DNA of 64,000 nt from Ampullaceana balthica (taxonomy: Eukaryota; Mollusca; Gastropoda; Lymnaeidae). A model generated the notes under the pieces. The model was not told the DNA's origin, did not search any database, and saw nothing but the letters and a program-made list of their open reading frames with translations. The position numbers and the translations under genes were made by a program. Below, piece by piece: positions 21,410-33,601 of the stretch; within the stretch, counting starts at the first letter, position 1, and each line of letters starts with the position of its first letter. Where the stretch lies: NCBI GenBank assembly GCA_944989445.1, contig CALYLW010000042.1:474242-538241 (forward strand). Direction: 5' to 3'.

Positions 21410-21520
21410 AAAAAATTGTATTACATGTTCTATTTTTTTTTACTTGTATTACATGTTCTATTTTTTTACTTGTATTACATGTTCTATTTTTTTTACTTGT
21501 ATTACATGTTCTTTTTTTTT
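21410..21520. repeat. ~27-29-bp tandem repeat with poly-T, about 4 copies
   Basis: The unit is ACTTGTATTACATGTTC followed by a T-run of variable length. Confidence 0.93.
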
Positions 21521-22362
21521 ACACACACAAAAAATAAGATTTTGTTTGTAAGAGATACGAAAGTATTTAATCAGTAAATCCCCACATATTGATTTATTTC
21601 GCACTTGTCAACATTTTAGTCAATAGACACAATTATGTCAAAGTATTTAGTAATACCAGGACGTCTATCATTCGGTTTTTGGGTTTTGATATCCTCTGAT
21701 TTCCAGTGTGCAATACTTCATTCAAAAGAAAATTCCTTTTTATTTTCCCCTAGTTTGAATTGATTTCTTTCTTGTGTGCTGCAGTCCGTGCACAGTGCCA
21801 AAGATCCATTTGTGTCCTGTCAAATATGCTAAACTTTGACATTGTTTACTCCCGGCCACGTCGTGGGATGGCTACTAATCCATTAACATTTATTGAAACG
21901 CAAGAGGATAATTAATTTATACCGTCTAACCATTCAGTACTTATAATTTGTGAATGTGTGTGGTCAAGAAAAAAAAAGGGGGGGGGGTTAGGTATAATTT
22001 TAAAAGGATTTGAGATTACATTTGGTTAACATCGAGGGATCGTGCGTGAAATTTTTTTCCCATGATGCAATATGTCAAAAGCAAGGACAAATCATTGATA
22101 TAATCTTGATTTATTATATCATTTACTCCACAAATATCGTTCTGAGTTTTATTTTCTATTACTTCATATTACTCCAATAGATTTCAACATAGATCGAGTC
22201 GCATTAAACATGTGTTTAATGGTGGCATCAAAACAGATTATCATGTTTTAAAATCGAGAAATAGTGAAAGATGGAACTGGCAAGGGAGTAAAATAAATGA
22301 CAGTGAAATATTGAAACATGCCACTGACATGCGAGTAAAATAAAGTTCAGTAAAATAGTGAA
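21521..22362. other. Unique AT-rich sequence
   Basis: No open frame, RNA gene or transposon signature is recognised. A poly-A/poly-G junction lies at about 21969-21987. Confidence 0.5.
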
Positions 22363-24965
22363 ACACATTGTGTGTATGACTAACCTACCTGTACTATGAC
22401 ATCACATTGTGTGTATGACTAACCTACCTGTACTATGACATCACATTGTGTGTATGAATAACCTACCTGTACTATGACATCACATTGTGTGTATGACTAA
22501 CCTACCTGTGCTATGACATCACATTGTGTGTATGACTAACCTACCTGTACTATGACATCACATTGTGTGTATGACTAACCTACCTGTACTATGACATCAC
22601 ATTGTGTGTATGACTAACCTACCTGTACTATGACATCACATTGTGTGTATGACTAACCTAACTACACTATGACATCACATTGTGTGTATGACTAACCTAA
22701 CTACACTATGACATCACATTGTGTGTATGACTAACCTAACTACACTATGACATCACATTGTGTGTATGACTAACCTAACTACACTATGACATCACATTCT
22801 GTTTATGATTAACCTACCTGTACAATGACATCACATTGTGTGTATGACTAACCTAACTACACTATGACATCACATTGTGTGTATGACTAACCTAACTACA
22901 CTATGACATCACATTGTGTGTATGACTAACCTAACTACACTATGACATCACATTCTGTTTATGATTAACCTACCTGTACAATGACATCACATTGTGTGTA
23001 TGACTAACCTACCTGTACTATGACATCACATTGTGTGTATGACTAACCTACCTGTACTATGACATCACATTGTGTGTATGACTAACCTACCTGTACTATG
23101 ACATCACATTGTTTGAATGACTAACCTAACTACACTATGATATCACATTGTGTGCATGACTAACCTAACTACACTATGACATCACATTGTGTGTATGACT
23201 AACCTACCTGTACTATGACATCACATTGTGTGTATGACTAACCTAACTACACTATGACATCACATTGTGTGTATGACTAACCTACCTGTACTATGACATC
23301 ACATTGTGTGCATGACTAACCTAACTACACTATGACATCACATTGTGTGTATGACTAACCTAACTACACTATGACATCACATTCTGTTTATGATTAACCT
23401 ACCTGTACTATGACATCACATTGTGTGTATGACTAACCTAACTACACTATGACATCACATTCTGTTTATGATTAACCTACCTGTACTATGACATCACATT
23501 GTGTGTATGACTAACCTAACTACACTATGACATCACATTGTGTGTATGACTAACTTACCTGTACTATGACATCACATTGTGTGTATGACTAACCTAATTA
23601 CACTATGACATCACATTCTGTTTATGATTAACCTACCTGTACAATGACATCACATTGTGTGTATGACTAACCTACCTGTACTATGACATCACATTGTTTG
23701 AATGACTAACCTAACTACACTATGATATCACATTGTGTGCATGACTAACCTAACTACACTATGACATCACATTGTGTGTATGACTAACCTACCTGTACTA
23801 TGACATCACATTGTGTGTATGACTAACCTAACTACACTATGACATCACATTGTGTGTATGACTAACCTACCTGTACTATGACATCACATTGTGTGCATGA
23901 CTAACCTAACTACACTATGACATCACATTGTGTGTATGACTAACCTAACTACACTATGACATCACATTCTGTTTATGATTAACCTACCTGTACTATGACA
24001 CCACATTGTGTGTATGACTAACCTAACTACACTATGACATCACATTCTGTTTATGATTAACCTACCTGTACTATGACATCACATTGTGTGTATGACTAAC
24101 CTAACTACACTATGACATCACATTGTGTGTATGACTAACTTACCTGTACTATGACATCACATTGTTTGAATGACTAACCTAACTACACTATGATATCACA
24201 TTGTGTGCATGACTAACCTATTTACACTATGACATCATATTGTGTGTATGACTAACCTACCTGTACTATGACATCACATTGTGTGTATGACTAACCTAAC
24301 TACACTATGACATCACATTGTGTGTATGACTAATCTAACTACACAATGACATCACATTGTGTGTATGACTAATCTAACTACACTATGATATCACATTGTG
24401 TGCATGACTAACCTAACTACACTATGACAACACTTTGTGTTTATGACTAACCTACCTGTACTATGACATCACATTGTGTGTATGAATAACTTACCTGTAC
24501 TATGACATCACATTGTGTGTATGACTAATCTAACTACACTATGACATCACATTGTGTGTATGACTAATCTAACTACACTATGACATCACATTGTGTATGA
24601 CTAATCTAACTACACTATGACATCACATTGTGTGTATGACTAATCTAACTACACTATGACATCACATTGTGTGTATGACTAATCTAACTACACTATGACA
24701 TCACATTGTGTGTATGATTAATCTAACTACACTATGACATCACATTGTGTGTATGACTAATCTAACTACACTATGACATCACATTGTGTGTATGACTAAC
24801 CTACCTGTACTATGACATCACATTGTGTGTATGGCTAACCTACCTGTACTATGACATCACATTGTGTGTATGACTAACCTACCTGTACTATGACATCACA
24901 TTGTATGTATGACTAATCTAACTACACTATGACATCATAGTGTGTTTATGACTAACCCACCTATA
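22363..24965. repeat. 39-bp minisatellite, about 67 copies, with higher-order structure
   Basis: The unit is TGTGTGTATGACTAACC, then either TACCTGTAC (type A) or TAACTACAC (type B), then TATGACATCACAT. Rarer types have CTGTTTATGATTAACC or GTTTGAATG. The GTTTGAATG type recurs at 23111, 23696 and 24164, that is at 585 bp (15 units) and 468 bp (12 units), with matching neighbours. This shows block duplication. The right end (24500-24960) is enriched in a TAATCTAACTACAC variant. Confidence 0.97.
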
Positions 24966-25305
24966 TGAAGGGGACTCAATATGGGTGACTAACTTGAAAT
25001 AAAATTGCTCTGATCTCAGCACATATTGTCTTTGAGTTTTCATAGGATGTACAAAGCTAATGTTCATTTGAAAATAAACTTTTTATTCTAGTTCCCATTT
25101 AATGAGTCAATAGTGACCAGAATGTGGTGTGCTACAGCTTGACGGTGCCTAGAAATATGACGCAGGTCTTTTGAACTGATGAACCTGGGCATGGCCGTTA
25201 ACTTACAAAGACTCCAGTACTTCCGGTCGATAGGTCATGTACAGTAATCAAAGGTCAATTCTGGTGAAGCCATTTTACTCGACAGACCTCTCTCATTCAA
25301 TCACT
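24966..25305. other. Unique sequence between arrays
   Basis: No gene, RNA or repeat is recognised. Local content is mixed, with no strong codon pattern. Confidence 0.5.
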
Positions 25306-25612
25306 ATTCAATGTATAGTTCACTTTTAGTGAGGGCATTAGCTCACTCAGTATTCAATGTATAGTTCACTTTTAGTGAGGGCATTAGCTCACTCAGTATT
25401 CAATGTATAGTTCACTTTTAGTGAGGGCATTAGCTCACTCAGTATTCAATGTATAGTTCACTTTTAGTGAGGGCATTAGCTCACTCAGTATTCAATGTAT
25501 AGTTCACTTTTAGTGAGGGCATTAGCTCACTCAGTATACAATGTATAGTTCACTTTTAGTGAGGGCATTAGCTCACTCAGTATACAATGTATAGTTCACG
25601 GTTGATGATGGC
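25306..25612. repeat. 46-bp tandem repeat, about 6.5 copies
   Basis: The unit is ATTCAATGTATAGTTCACTT, then TTAGTGAGGGCATTAGCTCA and CTCAGT. Copies are nearly identical; the last two have ATACAATG and the final one decays after TTCACGG. Confidence 0.97.
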
Positions 25613-25654
25613 ATTATGTCAGTGTGTGTGTGTGGGGGGGGGGAGGGGGCTTTA

Positions 25655-25930
25655 GGGGTGCGCTCGACTGAGCTGTTCAGAAAATAATAATTGCTCCGGT
25701 GGCGGACTTGAATATCGGAATAAATTGTTGGAACATGACATGCCGTCCAGGTTCATTTATGCGGAATATGCCAGCCATTTCATTAAAGTCCCTTATTTAC
25801 TTTGGCAGATGAGTCATTGGGCCGGCTTCAAGGTCTAGGGGGATAGACTAATATTGATTGAAGAAATATCACACAGTTCAGCCGGCCATTACCATAGAGA
25901 TAAAACTCCGCGGCCCTATGCTCACCCAGT
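25655..25930. promoter_or_regulatory. Unique island with clustered transcription-factor-like motifs
   Basis: A non-repetitive stretch between two arrays. It contains TGAGTCA (AP-1 consensus, 25810-25816), TTATTTAC (forkhead-like, 25793-25800), CAAGGTCT (nuclear-receptor half-site-like), ATATTGATTG (Onecut/homeodomain-like, around 25851) and two homeodomain-type TTCATTTATG/CATTAAAG words. No open frame explains it. Such density can arise by chance, so the regulatory role is inference. Confidence 0.25.
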
Positions 25931-26034
25931 GGGCTAGTATTGTCTGGGGGTGAGGGTGGGGGAGTGTACATAGTTATGGGGCGCCATGTAGAGATTCAAA
26001 CACTGGCTTTTATTTTTGACGTCTATTCATCCAG

Positions 26035-26875
26035 GGAGATATACAGGACCGGGTTACCGATGTTGGGTTGAATGACAACTGGTTTGGACTGGGATTACGC
26101 CAGGAATACTTGGAGATATACAGGACCGGGTTACCGATGTTGGGTTGAATGACAACTGGTTTGGACTGGGATTACGTCAGGAATCCTTGGAGATATACAG
26201 GACCGGGTTACCGATGTTGGGTTGAATGACAACTGGTTTGGACTGGGATTACGTCAGGAATCCTTGGAGATATACAGGACCGGGTTACCGATGTTGGGTT
26301 GAATGACAACTGGTTTGGACTGGGATTACGTCAGGAATCCTTGGAGATATACAGGACCGGGTTACCGATGTTGGGTTGAATGACAACTGGTTTGGACTGG
26401 GATTACGTCAGGAATCCTTGGAGATATACAGGACCGGGTTACCGATGTTGGGTTGAATGACAACTGGTTTGGACTGGGATTACGTCAGGAATCCTTGGAG
26501 ATATACAGGACCGGGTTACCGATGTTGGGTTGAATGACAACTGGTTTGGACTGGGATTACGTCAGGAATCCTTGGAGATATACAGGACCGGGTTACCGAT
26601 GTTGGGTTGAATGACAACTGGTTTGGACTGGGATTACGTCAGGAATCCTTGGAGATATACAGGACCGGGTTACCGATGTTGGGTTGAATGACAACTGGTT
26701 TGGACTGGGATTACGTCAGGAATCCTTGGAGATATACAGGACCGGGTTACCGATGTTGGGTTGAATGACAACTGGTTTGGACTGGGATTACGTCAGGAAT
26801 CCTTGGAGATATACAGGACCGGGTTACCGATGTTGGGTTGAATGACAACTGGTTTGGACTAGGATTACGTCAGGA
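26035..26875. repeat. 77-bp tandem repeat, about 11 near-identical copies
   Basis: The unit includes GGAGATATACAGGACCGGG, TTACCGATGTTGGGTTGAAT, GACAACTGGTTTGGACTGGG and ATTACGTCAGGAATCCTT. Only the first copy (ATTACGCC, AATACTT) and last copy (ACTAGG) carry clear variants, so expansion or homogenisation is recent. Confidence 0.98.
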
Positions 26876-27829
26876 TGTCTGGGGACATTTTCAATGTTTG
26901 ATTAAATTAAGGACTTGAAAATGAACCAGAACGTTAAACTATAATACAAGGCTTTGGTCTGTGAAATTAAAAACATATGTTGAAAATGTTGTAACCTGAT
27001 CTCTCCCTCTCTCTCAATATATTTATATGTATACATGCATTGTACATATACGTACACACACAGTGAAATACGTTTAACACCAAAACGCTTAAGAAGTAAT
27101 ATTTGTTATAACGAAATAATAATACGATCCCGACAAACTAGTAGGTATAATTCTAATACCATCTGAACGCGAAATTCTATTAGCACGAAAAAATACTTCA
27201 AGTCCCTTCAATTTCGTGTTAAGCGATTTTCACAGTAAATATACAGGGTTAAAAAAATATTTTAAAATCACGGAAATTTTTGTCGAGGATCAAAAGCAGA
27301 TTTAAAGAATGCATTGGTTCAGAAGGATGGCGACTACAGGACGCAGGTTTTTTTTAATGAAAATTCCATTAGTGTTTCTTAAATGGCATATTTGAAGGTT
27401 TCTATTAATAAGAATAATAGATTATTTTTTATCAATAACTCGTGGTTTTATTGGATCGTTAAACAATTCCCATTTTATTTTGGTGTCACTCTGCATATAT
27501 AAAGGTGGATAATATACAGATTTGATCTAGAAAAGTAATCCTATGACTTGTATAGTTAACGGATAGGAAACAGACGTTTAGAACTACCTAAAGATTCCAG
27601 CCCCTGCAGAATGACTACTTTGTCTTGTCTTATTAGCGCTATATTCACTTTGACGTCATCTTTCAAGCCACAAATTGTTTACAGTTGCCTAGTAACAGAA
27701 ACATTTACATGTACTGTTTTTGCTACCCCGCCTCCCCCGCCCCGCCCCATTTCGCTATCAGTTTACCAAATTACGAGTAAATCTTCGTGCCCAAGGATCT
27801 TGAGCCATCATTGACTACGCACTTCTTTT
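26876..27829. other. AT-rich unique sequence
   Basis: The 67-codon frame at 27611-27814 has no recognisable domain and a poly-C/proline tract. Nothing else is supported. Confidence 0.5.
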
Positions 27830-28130
27830 CTATCTTTTCTATCTTAAGATAATACCCGGCCACCAAGATAGGGGCCGCCCGTCTTTATCGATGCCTGCAT
27901 CTGTCACGGCAAAACCTGGTTGTCCAGTGTACACAGTACCACCGACCACCGCCCCACTTACGTCAACCAATTACGTCCTGTCTTTTACTTAAAAACGGGA
28001 AAAATCGATGTTGGGTTGTCTATTGGTTAACATGATCCCTGATTGTTGCAATTTATGCAGGGCATAAACCGCCCCGCCACCATGGCGTAGAGACCACCCC
28101 CTTCCCGCACAGGTTCATAAAGCCGATGCC
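27830..28130. promoter_or_regulatory. GC-richer unique island, possible cis-regulatory element
   Basis: Contains GATA-like words (AAGATAATA, CAAGATAGG), TTTATCGATG, CCAACCAATTACGTCC-like sequence at about 27965, an inverted CCAAT (CTATTGGTT, about 28019) and TTGCAATTTATGCAGGGC. It is clearly different in composition from its surroundings and lies just left of a 46-bp array. Function is inferred only. Confidence 0.2.
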
Positions 28131-28148
28131 GATCCAAATTTATAAATT

Positions 28149-28350
28149 GTCCCTAATCAAATAAATCAGATTACCCTACCCTAATGTATAATATGCTCCT
28201 AATCAAATAAATCAGATTACCCTACCCTAATGTATAATATGCTCCTAATCAAATAAATCAGATTACCCTACCCTAATGTATAATATGCTCCTAATCAAAT
28301 AAATCAGATTACCCTACCCTAATGTATAATATGCTCCTAATCAAATGTCT
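28149..28350. repeat. 46-bp tandem repeat, about 4.4 copies
   Basis: The unit is CTCCTAATCAAATAAATCAG, then ATTACCCTACCCTAATGTAT and AATATG. Degenerate words (ATGTATAAGATGCTCC-like) continue to about 28490. Confidence 0.96.
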
Positions 28351-28603
28351 AAGATGCTCCTACCAAAATTTACAACGTGCCTCTACTAAAAATGTATTAG
28401 TTGCCCCTTAAAAATGTACCAGATGACGTAACTAAATGTATAAGATACTCCTTCCAAATTTATAACATGTCCCTACCCAAATTTATATGGTTTAAATGAT
28501 TTAGTGACGGGTGAAGACTTCCTGAAAGACACGGTTGTCAAAATGGGATGGGTTTGGGCAAACGACTGTGAGTGAATGAAAAGAAGGAACTCTGGAGAGA
28601 CCC

Positions 28604-28982
28604 ACGGCGTATCACCCGTAAAAATGACGAAAGTGTTCAGCTGAAATTTATTTAATTTGAAAAAATGCACTTTTTTAGGGCCCACCTTTTCAAAATCCCA
28701 ACTAACTTGTCCTTGTTTGATCAATACGAAATATTAAACTTTCTGAAATGTACACAAAGTATTTTATAACTTTTTACATTGTTCCCTTTTTACAAAATTA
28801 AAATATCAGTGAAAACAATGACGTCAAATAATTTTTTTTTACAGCGCATATTTAGTTTGCACACCTTTTGATGCATCGGTGCAGTAATTTGGTGCGCTGC
28901 TTTCTAAAATTAGTATCTGTTGAACATACTTTCAGCTTGGTGTCTCGCAGGGTCCGACCACGAAGAGAATTATATATATAGA
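28604..28982 (-). mobile_element. Helitron-like non-autonomous element, near full length, minus strand
   Basis: Read on the minus strand, it starts at 28982 with TCTATATATATAATTCTC, a TC-start typical of Helitron 5' ends. It then has ACTAATTTTAGAAAGCAGCG, GCACCAAATTACTGCACCGA, TGACGTCATTGTTTTCACTG, the TACTTTGTGTACATTTCAG block, a shortened GGTGGGCC segment, and the CGTCATTTTTACGGGTGATA end. The terminal CTAG is mutated (equivalent positions 28604-28607). This copy shows the family 5' end better than the chain at 5-6 kb. An 83-codon minus-strand frame here is not a gene. Confidence 0.6.
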
Positions 28983-30074
28983 TAGATTGTCTATATTGTG
29001 CGGTCAGTTTTATGTTTATATTGTGTTGCCTGTATTTTTTGGTCTGTATTGTCTTGTATGTATTGTCTGTATTGCCTGGTTTGTATTGTCTGTATTGTAT
29101 GGTTATGATGTTGTCTGTATCGTGCTGTCAATATTTTGTTCTATTTATTGCTGTTTTAAGAGAAAATAAATCTATATGATTGACGTGGATAAGTAGTCAA
29201 GATTTAAAGTGGACAGACTGCTGCCACCTGTGGCATGACACACACACACATAAAAAAAATGTTATGAAGGTCTCTGAATGGTCAAATTAGTAAGAATTGT
29301 TTTCTTAAGTGACGTGCACACAGCACAAATCTCTACGCCAAGCTGTAAGGGACTTTTTTTTCCCTCGGTTAGTTTATCCGGTATTGATTTTTACCACGAC
29401 AACCTCTGCAAAGTTACTGTAACTTATCTTCCAGACTCTCGGGTGTGCGTGTGCGTGTGTTTTGTTTGTGTGTATACCGTGTGTGTATGTGTGGGTGCTG
29501 TTTTAGCAGTTAATTACTGACCGCGTTCTGTGTTTACCCATTGATCTGATTTGTGCAAACTTTGGACTGCAGCAACTCTTTAGTCCACGCCCCCGGACGG
29601 CATGTAGGTTCTGCCCCGGTGGTCTGGGTTAAAGACAGTAAAACCACTGTCTCAGAATAAAATGTCTAGACACAAGCCGTCTCAATAATAATGTCTCGAT
29701 GTTTGTTAGACCTCGGTAGGTCAAGGTCAGACGTGCGTGGTCAGTTAGTGGAAGGGGAAAATGAAGACGTCATTAAGATTTTCGAAGATGACCAAATAGA
29801 GTTTGAGTTATGGGAAATGTTCAGATGTCATGAAACAATTCTGTCCCCTGGAGGGATTCTGTTGAAACTGCTAAAGTTCGGTGTTGTGTTTGACGACTAA
29901 CGGAACGACTCTAACAGCTCTCATGTGTTGGACATTCCTCAATCTTACTGAAAACTCCTCATGTTGGTATCGATATCCTAATGATGCTGATATCTAGAAC
30001 CTCCCGAGGTTGAAGTTTTTCAAATTCTTATCTTTGTGAAAAATTTGCCTTCGAAAAGTTTGACTTTGTTTAAA
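28983..30074. other. Mostly unique sequence; TGTATTGTC repeats and one odd short frame
   Basis: 28990-29130 has loose GTCTGTATTG repeats. 29435-29500 is GT-rich. A 69-codon frame at 29691-29900 encodes an acidic segment (EGENEDVIKIFEDDQIEFEL) with fairly balanced codon use, but I see no known domain and no clear splice sites, so it is left uncalled. Confidence 0.35.
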
Positions 30075-32922
30075 TTGACGTCCCTATCACCTGCTAACTG
30101 ACGTCCCTATCACCTGCTAATTGACGTCCCTATCACCTGCTAATTGACGTCCCTATCACCTGCTAACTGACGTCCCTATCACCTGCTAATTGACGCCCCT
30201 ATCACCTGCTAATTGACGTCCCTATCACCTGCTAATTGACGCCCCTATCACCTGCTAATTGACGTCCCTATCACCTGCTAACTGACGTCCCTATCACCTG
30301 CTAATTGACGCCCCTATCACCTGCTAATTGACGTCCCTATCACCTACTAATTGACGTCCCTATCACCTGCTAATTGACGTCCCTATCACCTGCTAATTGA
30401 CGTCCCTATCACCTGCTAATTGACGTCCCTATCACCTGCTAATTGACGTCCCTATCACCTACTAATTGACGTCCCTATCACCTACTAATTGACGTCCCTA
30501 TCACCTACTAATTGACGTCCCTATCACCTACTAATTGACGTCCCTATCACCTGCTAATTGACGTCCCTATCACCTGCTAATTGACGTCCCTATCACCTGC
30601 CAATTGACGTCCCTATCACCTGCCAATTGACGTCCCTATCACCTGCTAATTGACGTCCCTATCACCTGCTAATTGACGTCCCTATCACCTACTAATAGAC
30701 GTCCCTATCACCTACTAATTGACGTCCCTATCACCTACTAATTGACGTCCCTATCACATACTAATTGACGTCCCTATCACCTGCTAATTGACGTCCCTAT
30801 CACCTGCTAATTGACGTCCCTATCACCTGCTAATTGACGTCCCTATCACCTGCTAATTGACGTCCCTATCACCTGCTAATTGACGTCCCTATCACCTGCT
30901 AATTGACGTCCCTATCACCTACTAATTGACTTCCCTATCACCTACTAATTGACGTCCCTATCACCTGCTAATTGACGTCCCTATCACCTACTAATTGACG
31001 TCCCTATCACCTGCTAATTGACGTCCCTATCACCTACTAATTGACGTCCCTATCACCTACTAATTGACGTCCCTATCACCTGCTAATTGACGTCCCTATC
31101 ACCTACTAATTGACGTCCCTATCACCTGCTAATTGACGTCCCTATCACCTACTAATTGACGTCCCTATCACCTGCTAATTGACGTCCCTATCACCTACTA
31201 ATTGACGTCCCTATCACCTGCTAATTGACGTCCCTATCACCTACTAATTGACGTCCCTATCACCTACTAATTGACGTCCCTATCACCTGCTAATTGACGT
31301 CCCTATCACCTACTAATTGACTTCCCTATCACCTACTAATTGACGTCCCTATCACCTGCTAATTGACGTCCCTATCACCTACTAATTGACGTCCCTATCA
31401 CCTGCTAATTGACGTCCCTATCACCTACTAATTGACGTCCCTATCACCTACTAATTGACGTCCCTATCACCTGCTAATTGACGTCCCTATCACCTACTAA
31501 TTGACGTCCCTATCACCTGCTAATTGACGTCCCTATCACCTACTAATTGACGTCCCTATCACCTGCTAATTGACGTCCCTATCACCTACTAATTGACGTC
31601 CCTATCACCTACTAATTGACGTCCCTATCACCTGCTAATTGACGTCCCTATCACCTACTAATTGACGTCCCTATCACCTGCTAATTGACGTCCCTATCAC
31701 CTACTAATTGACGTCCCTATCACCTACTAATTGACGTCCCTATCACCTGCTAATTGACGTCCCTATCACCTACTAATTGACTTCCCTATCACCTGCTAAT
31801 TGACGTCCCTATCACCTGCTAATTGACGTCCCTATCACCTACTAATTGACGTCCCTATCACCTACTAATTGACGTCCCTATCACCTGCTAATTGACGTCC
31901 CTATCACCTGCTAATTGACGTCCCTATCACCTGCTAATTGACGTCCCTATCACCTGCTAATTGACGTCCCTATCACCTACTAATTGACGTCCCTATCACC
32001 TGCTAATTGACGTCCCTATCACCTACTAATTGACGTCCCTATCACCTGCTAATTGACGTCCCTATCACCTACTAATTGACGTCCCTATCACCTGCTAATT
32101 GACTTCCCTATCACCTACTAATAGACGTCCCTATCACCTACTAATTGACGTCCCTATCACCTACTAATTGACGTCCCTATCACATACTAATTGACGTCCC
32201 TATCACCTGCTAATTGACGTCCCTATCACCTGCTAATTGACGTCCCTATCACCTGCTAATTGACGTCCCTATCACCTGCTAATTGACGTCCCTATCACCT
32301 ACTAATAGACGTCCCTATCACCTACTAATTGACGTCCCTATCACCTACTAATTGACGTCCCTATCACATACTAATTGACGTCCCTATCACCTGCTAATTG
32401 ACGTCCCTATCACCTGCTAATTGACGTCCCTATCACCTGCTAATTGACGTCCCTATCACCTGCTAATTGACGTCCCTATCACCTACTAATTGACTTCCCT
32501 ATCACCTGCTAATTGACGTCCCTATCACCTACTAATTGACGTCCCTATCACCTGCTAATTGACGTCCCTATCACCTGCTAATTGACGTCCCTATCACCTG
32601 CTAATTGACGTCCCTATCACCTACTAATTGACTTCCCTATCACCTACTAATTGACGTCCCTATCACCTACTAATTGACGTCCCTATCACCTGCTAATTGA
32701 CGTCCCTATCACCTACTAATTGACGTCCCTATCACCTGCCAATTGACGTCCCTATCACCTGCTAATTGACGTCCCTATCACCTGCTAATTGACGTCCATA
32801 TCACCTGCTAATTGACGTCCCTATCACCTGCTAATTGACGTCCCTATCACCTGCTAATTGACGTCCCTATCACCTGCTAATTGACGTCCCTATCACCTGC
32901 TAATTGCCGTCCCTATCACCTG
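30075..32922. repeat. 23-bp minisatellite, about 124 copies
   Basis: The unit is TTGACGTCCCTATCACC followed by TGCTAA or TACTAA. Rare variants include GACTTCCC (30928, 31319, 31779 and further right), GACGCCCC near the left end, and TAATAGACG. The first two GACTTCCC intervals are 391 bp (17 units) and 460 bp (20 units), indicating block duplications. G- and A-type units often alternate between 30960 and 31780. The length is stop-rich, and no frame is open. Confidence 0.98.
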
Positions 32923-33300
32923 ATTTTGTTGAAATTAATTCTAAAAGAAAATCAGCTTGAAAACTTTGTTGTAATTTATAAATTTATGCAGTTATAAAAT
33001 ACTCGTCGGCATCCTTCCGTCTCGCGAGACGATGGTGCATCACCGTTGGGTTGGGTAGCATTTCCTCGTGTGGCTGAGCAGTCCTATCCTTGAGTGGCTG
33101 TCTTTTCCACAGCTTTTGCACACGAGTTCCGCGCTTCCCAGTGGAGCGCCAGTGAAACAAAGATTTATTTTTTTGTACAGACTTGAAACTTTGGAGATGT
33201 CTGCTACACAGGCTTGGCCTGATGTAGATAAAGTTATGTGTCGATCTAAATAAAATTTTGGAAGTTATTCGGTTTTTGGTGATGACCGTTTTTTGTGTGT
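32923..33300. other. Unique sequence containing a palindrome and a possible poly(A) signal
   Basis: CCTTCCGTCTCGCGAGACGA at about 33013 contains the palindrome GTCTCGCGAGAC. An AATAAA lies at about 33249. I recall similar CATCCTTCCGTCTCG words in animal interspersed repeats but cannot confirm it. A 61-codon frame at 33068-33253 has no known domain. Confidence 0.3.
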
Positions 33301-33304
33301 GTCA

Positions 33305-33490
33305 CCCTGTACAATACAGTTATACAAAACCGTTATGTATACTATATAATATAATACATTGTTCATTGCTAGAATGCAATATATGTGTCCGGTACTAGGA
33401 TACAATACTGTTATGTATTACGAGGATACTTTTCAGTCATCATATGTTAGAATACAATACAGTTGTCCAATACTAGAATATTATGGCTCC
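33305..33490. repeat. Degenerate TACTAGAATACAAT array, left arm
   Basis: Words such as GGTACTAGGATACAATAC and CCAATACTAGAATA recur with many changes. The same words resume at 34190, right of a LINE fragment, so the LINE probably inserted into this old array. Confidence 0.65.
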
Positions 33491-33601
33491 ATTATTTCTG
33501 ACAAGATGTCAACAAATAACTTGATCACTTACATCTGTCGCTCTGCCTACACCGTCATCCGTCTGATCAGCTCAGTCCGTCACTATTATACCTAAGAGTT
33601 A

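Noticed and set aside
30075..32922. CRISPR-like regular repeat
   Set aside because: Units are directly adjacent with no variable spacers, and there are no cas genes. It is a plain tandem array in a eukaryotic context.
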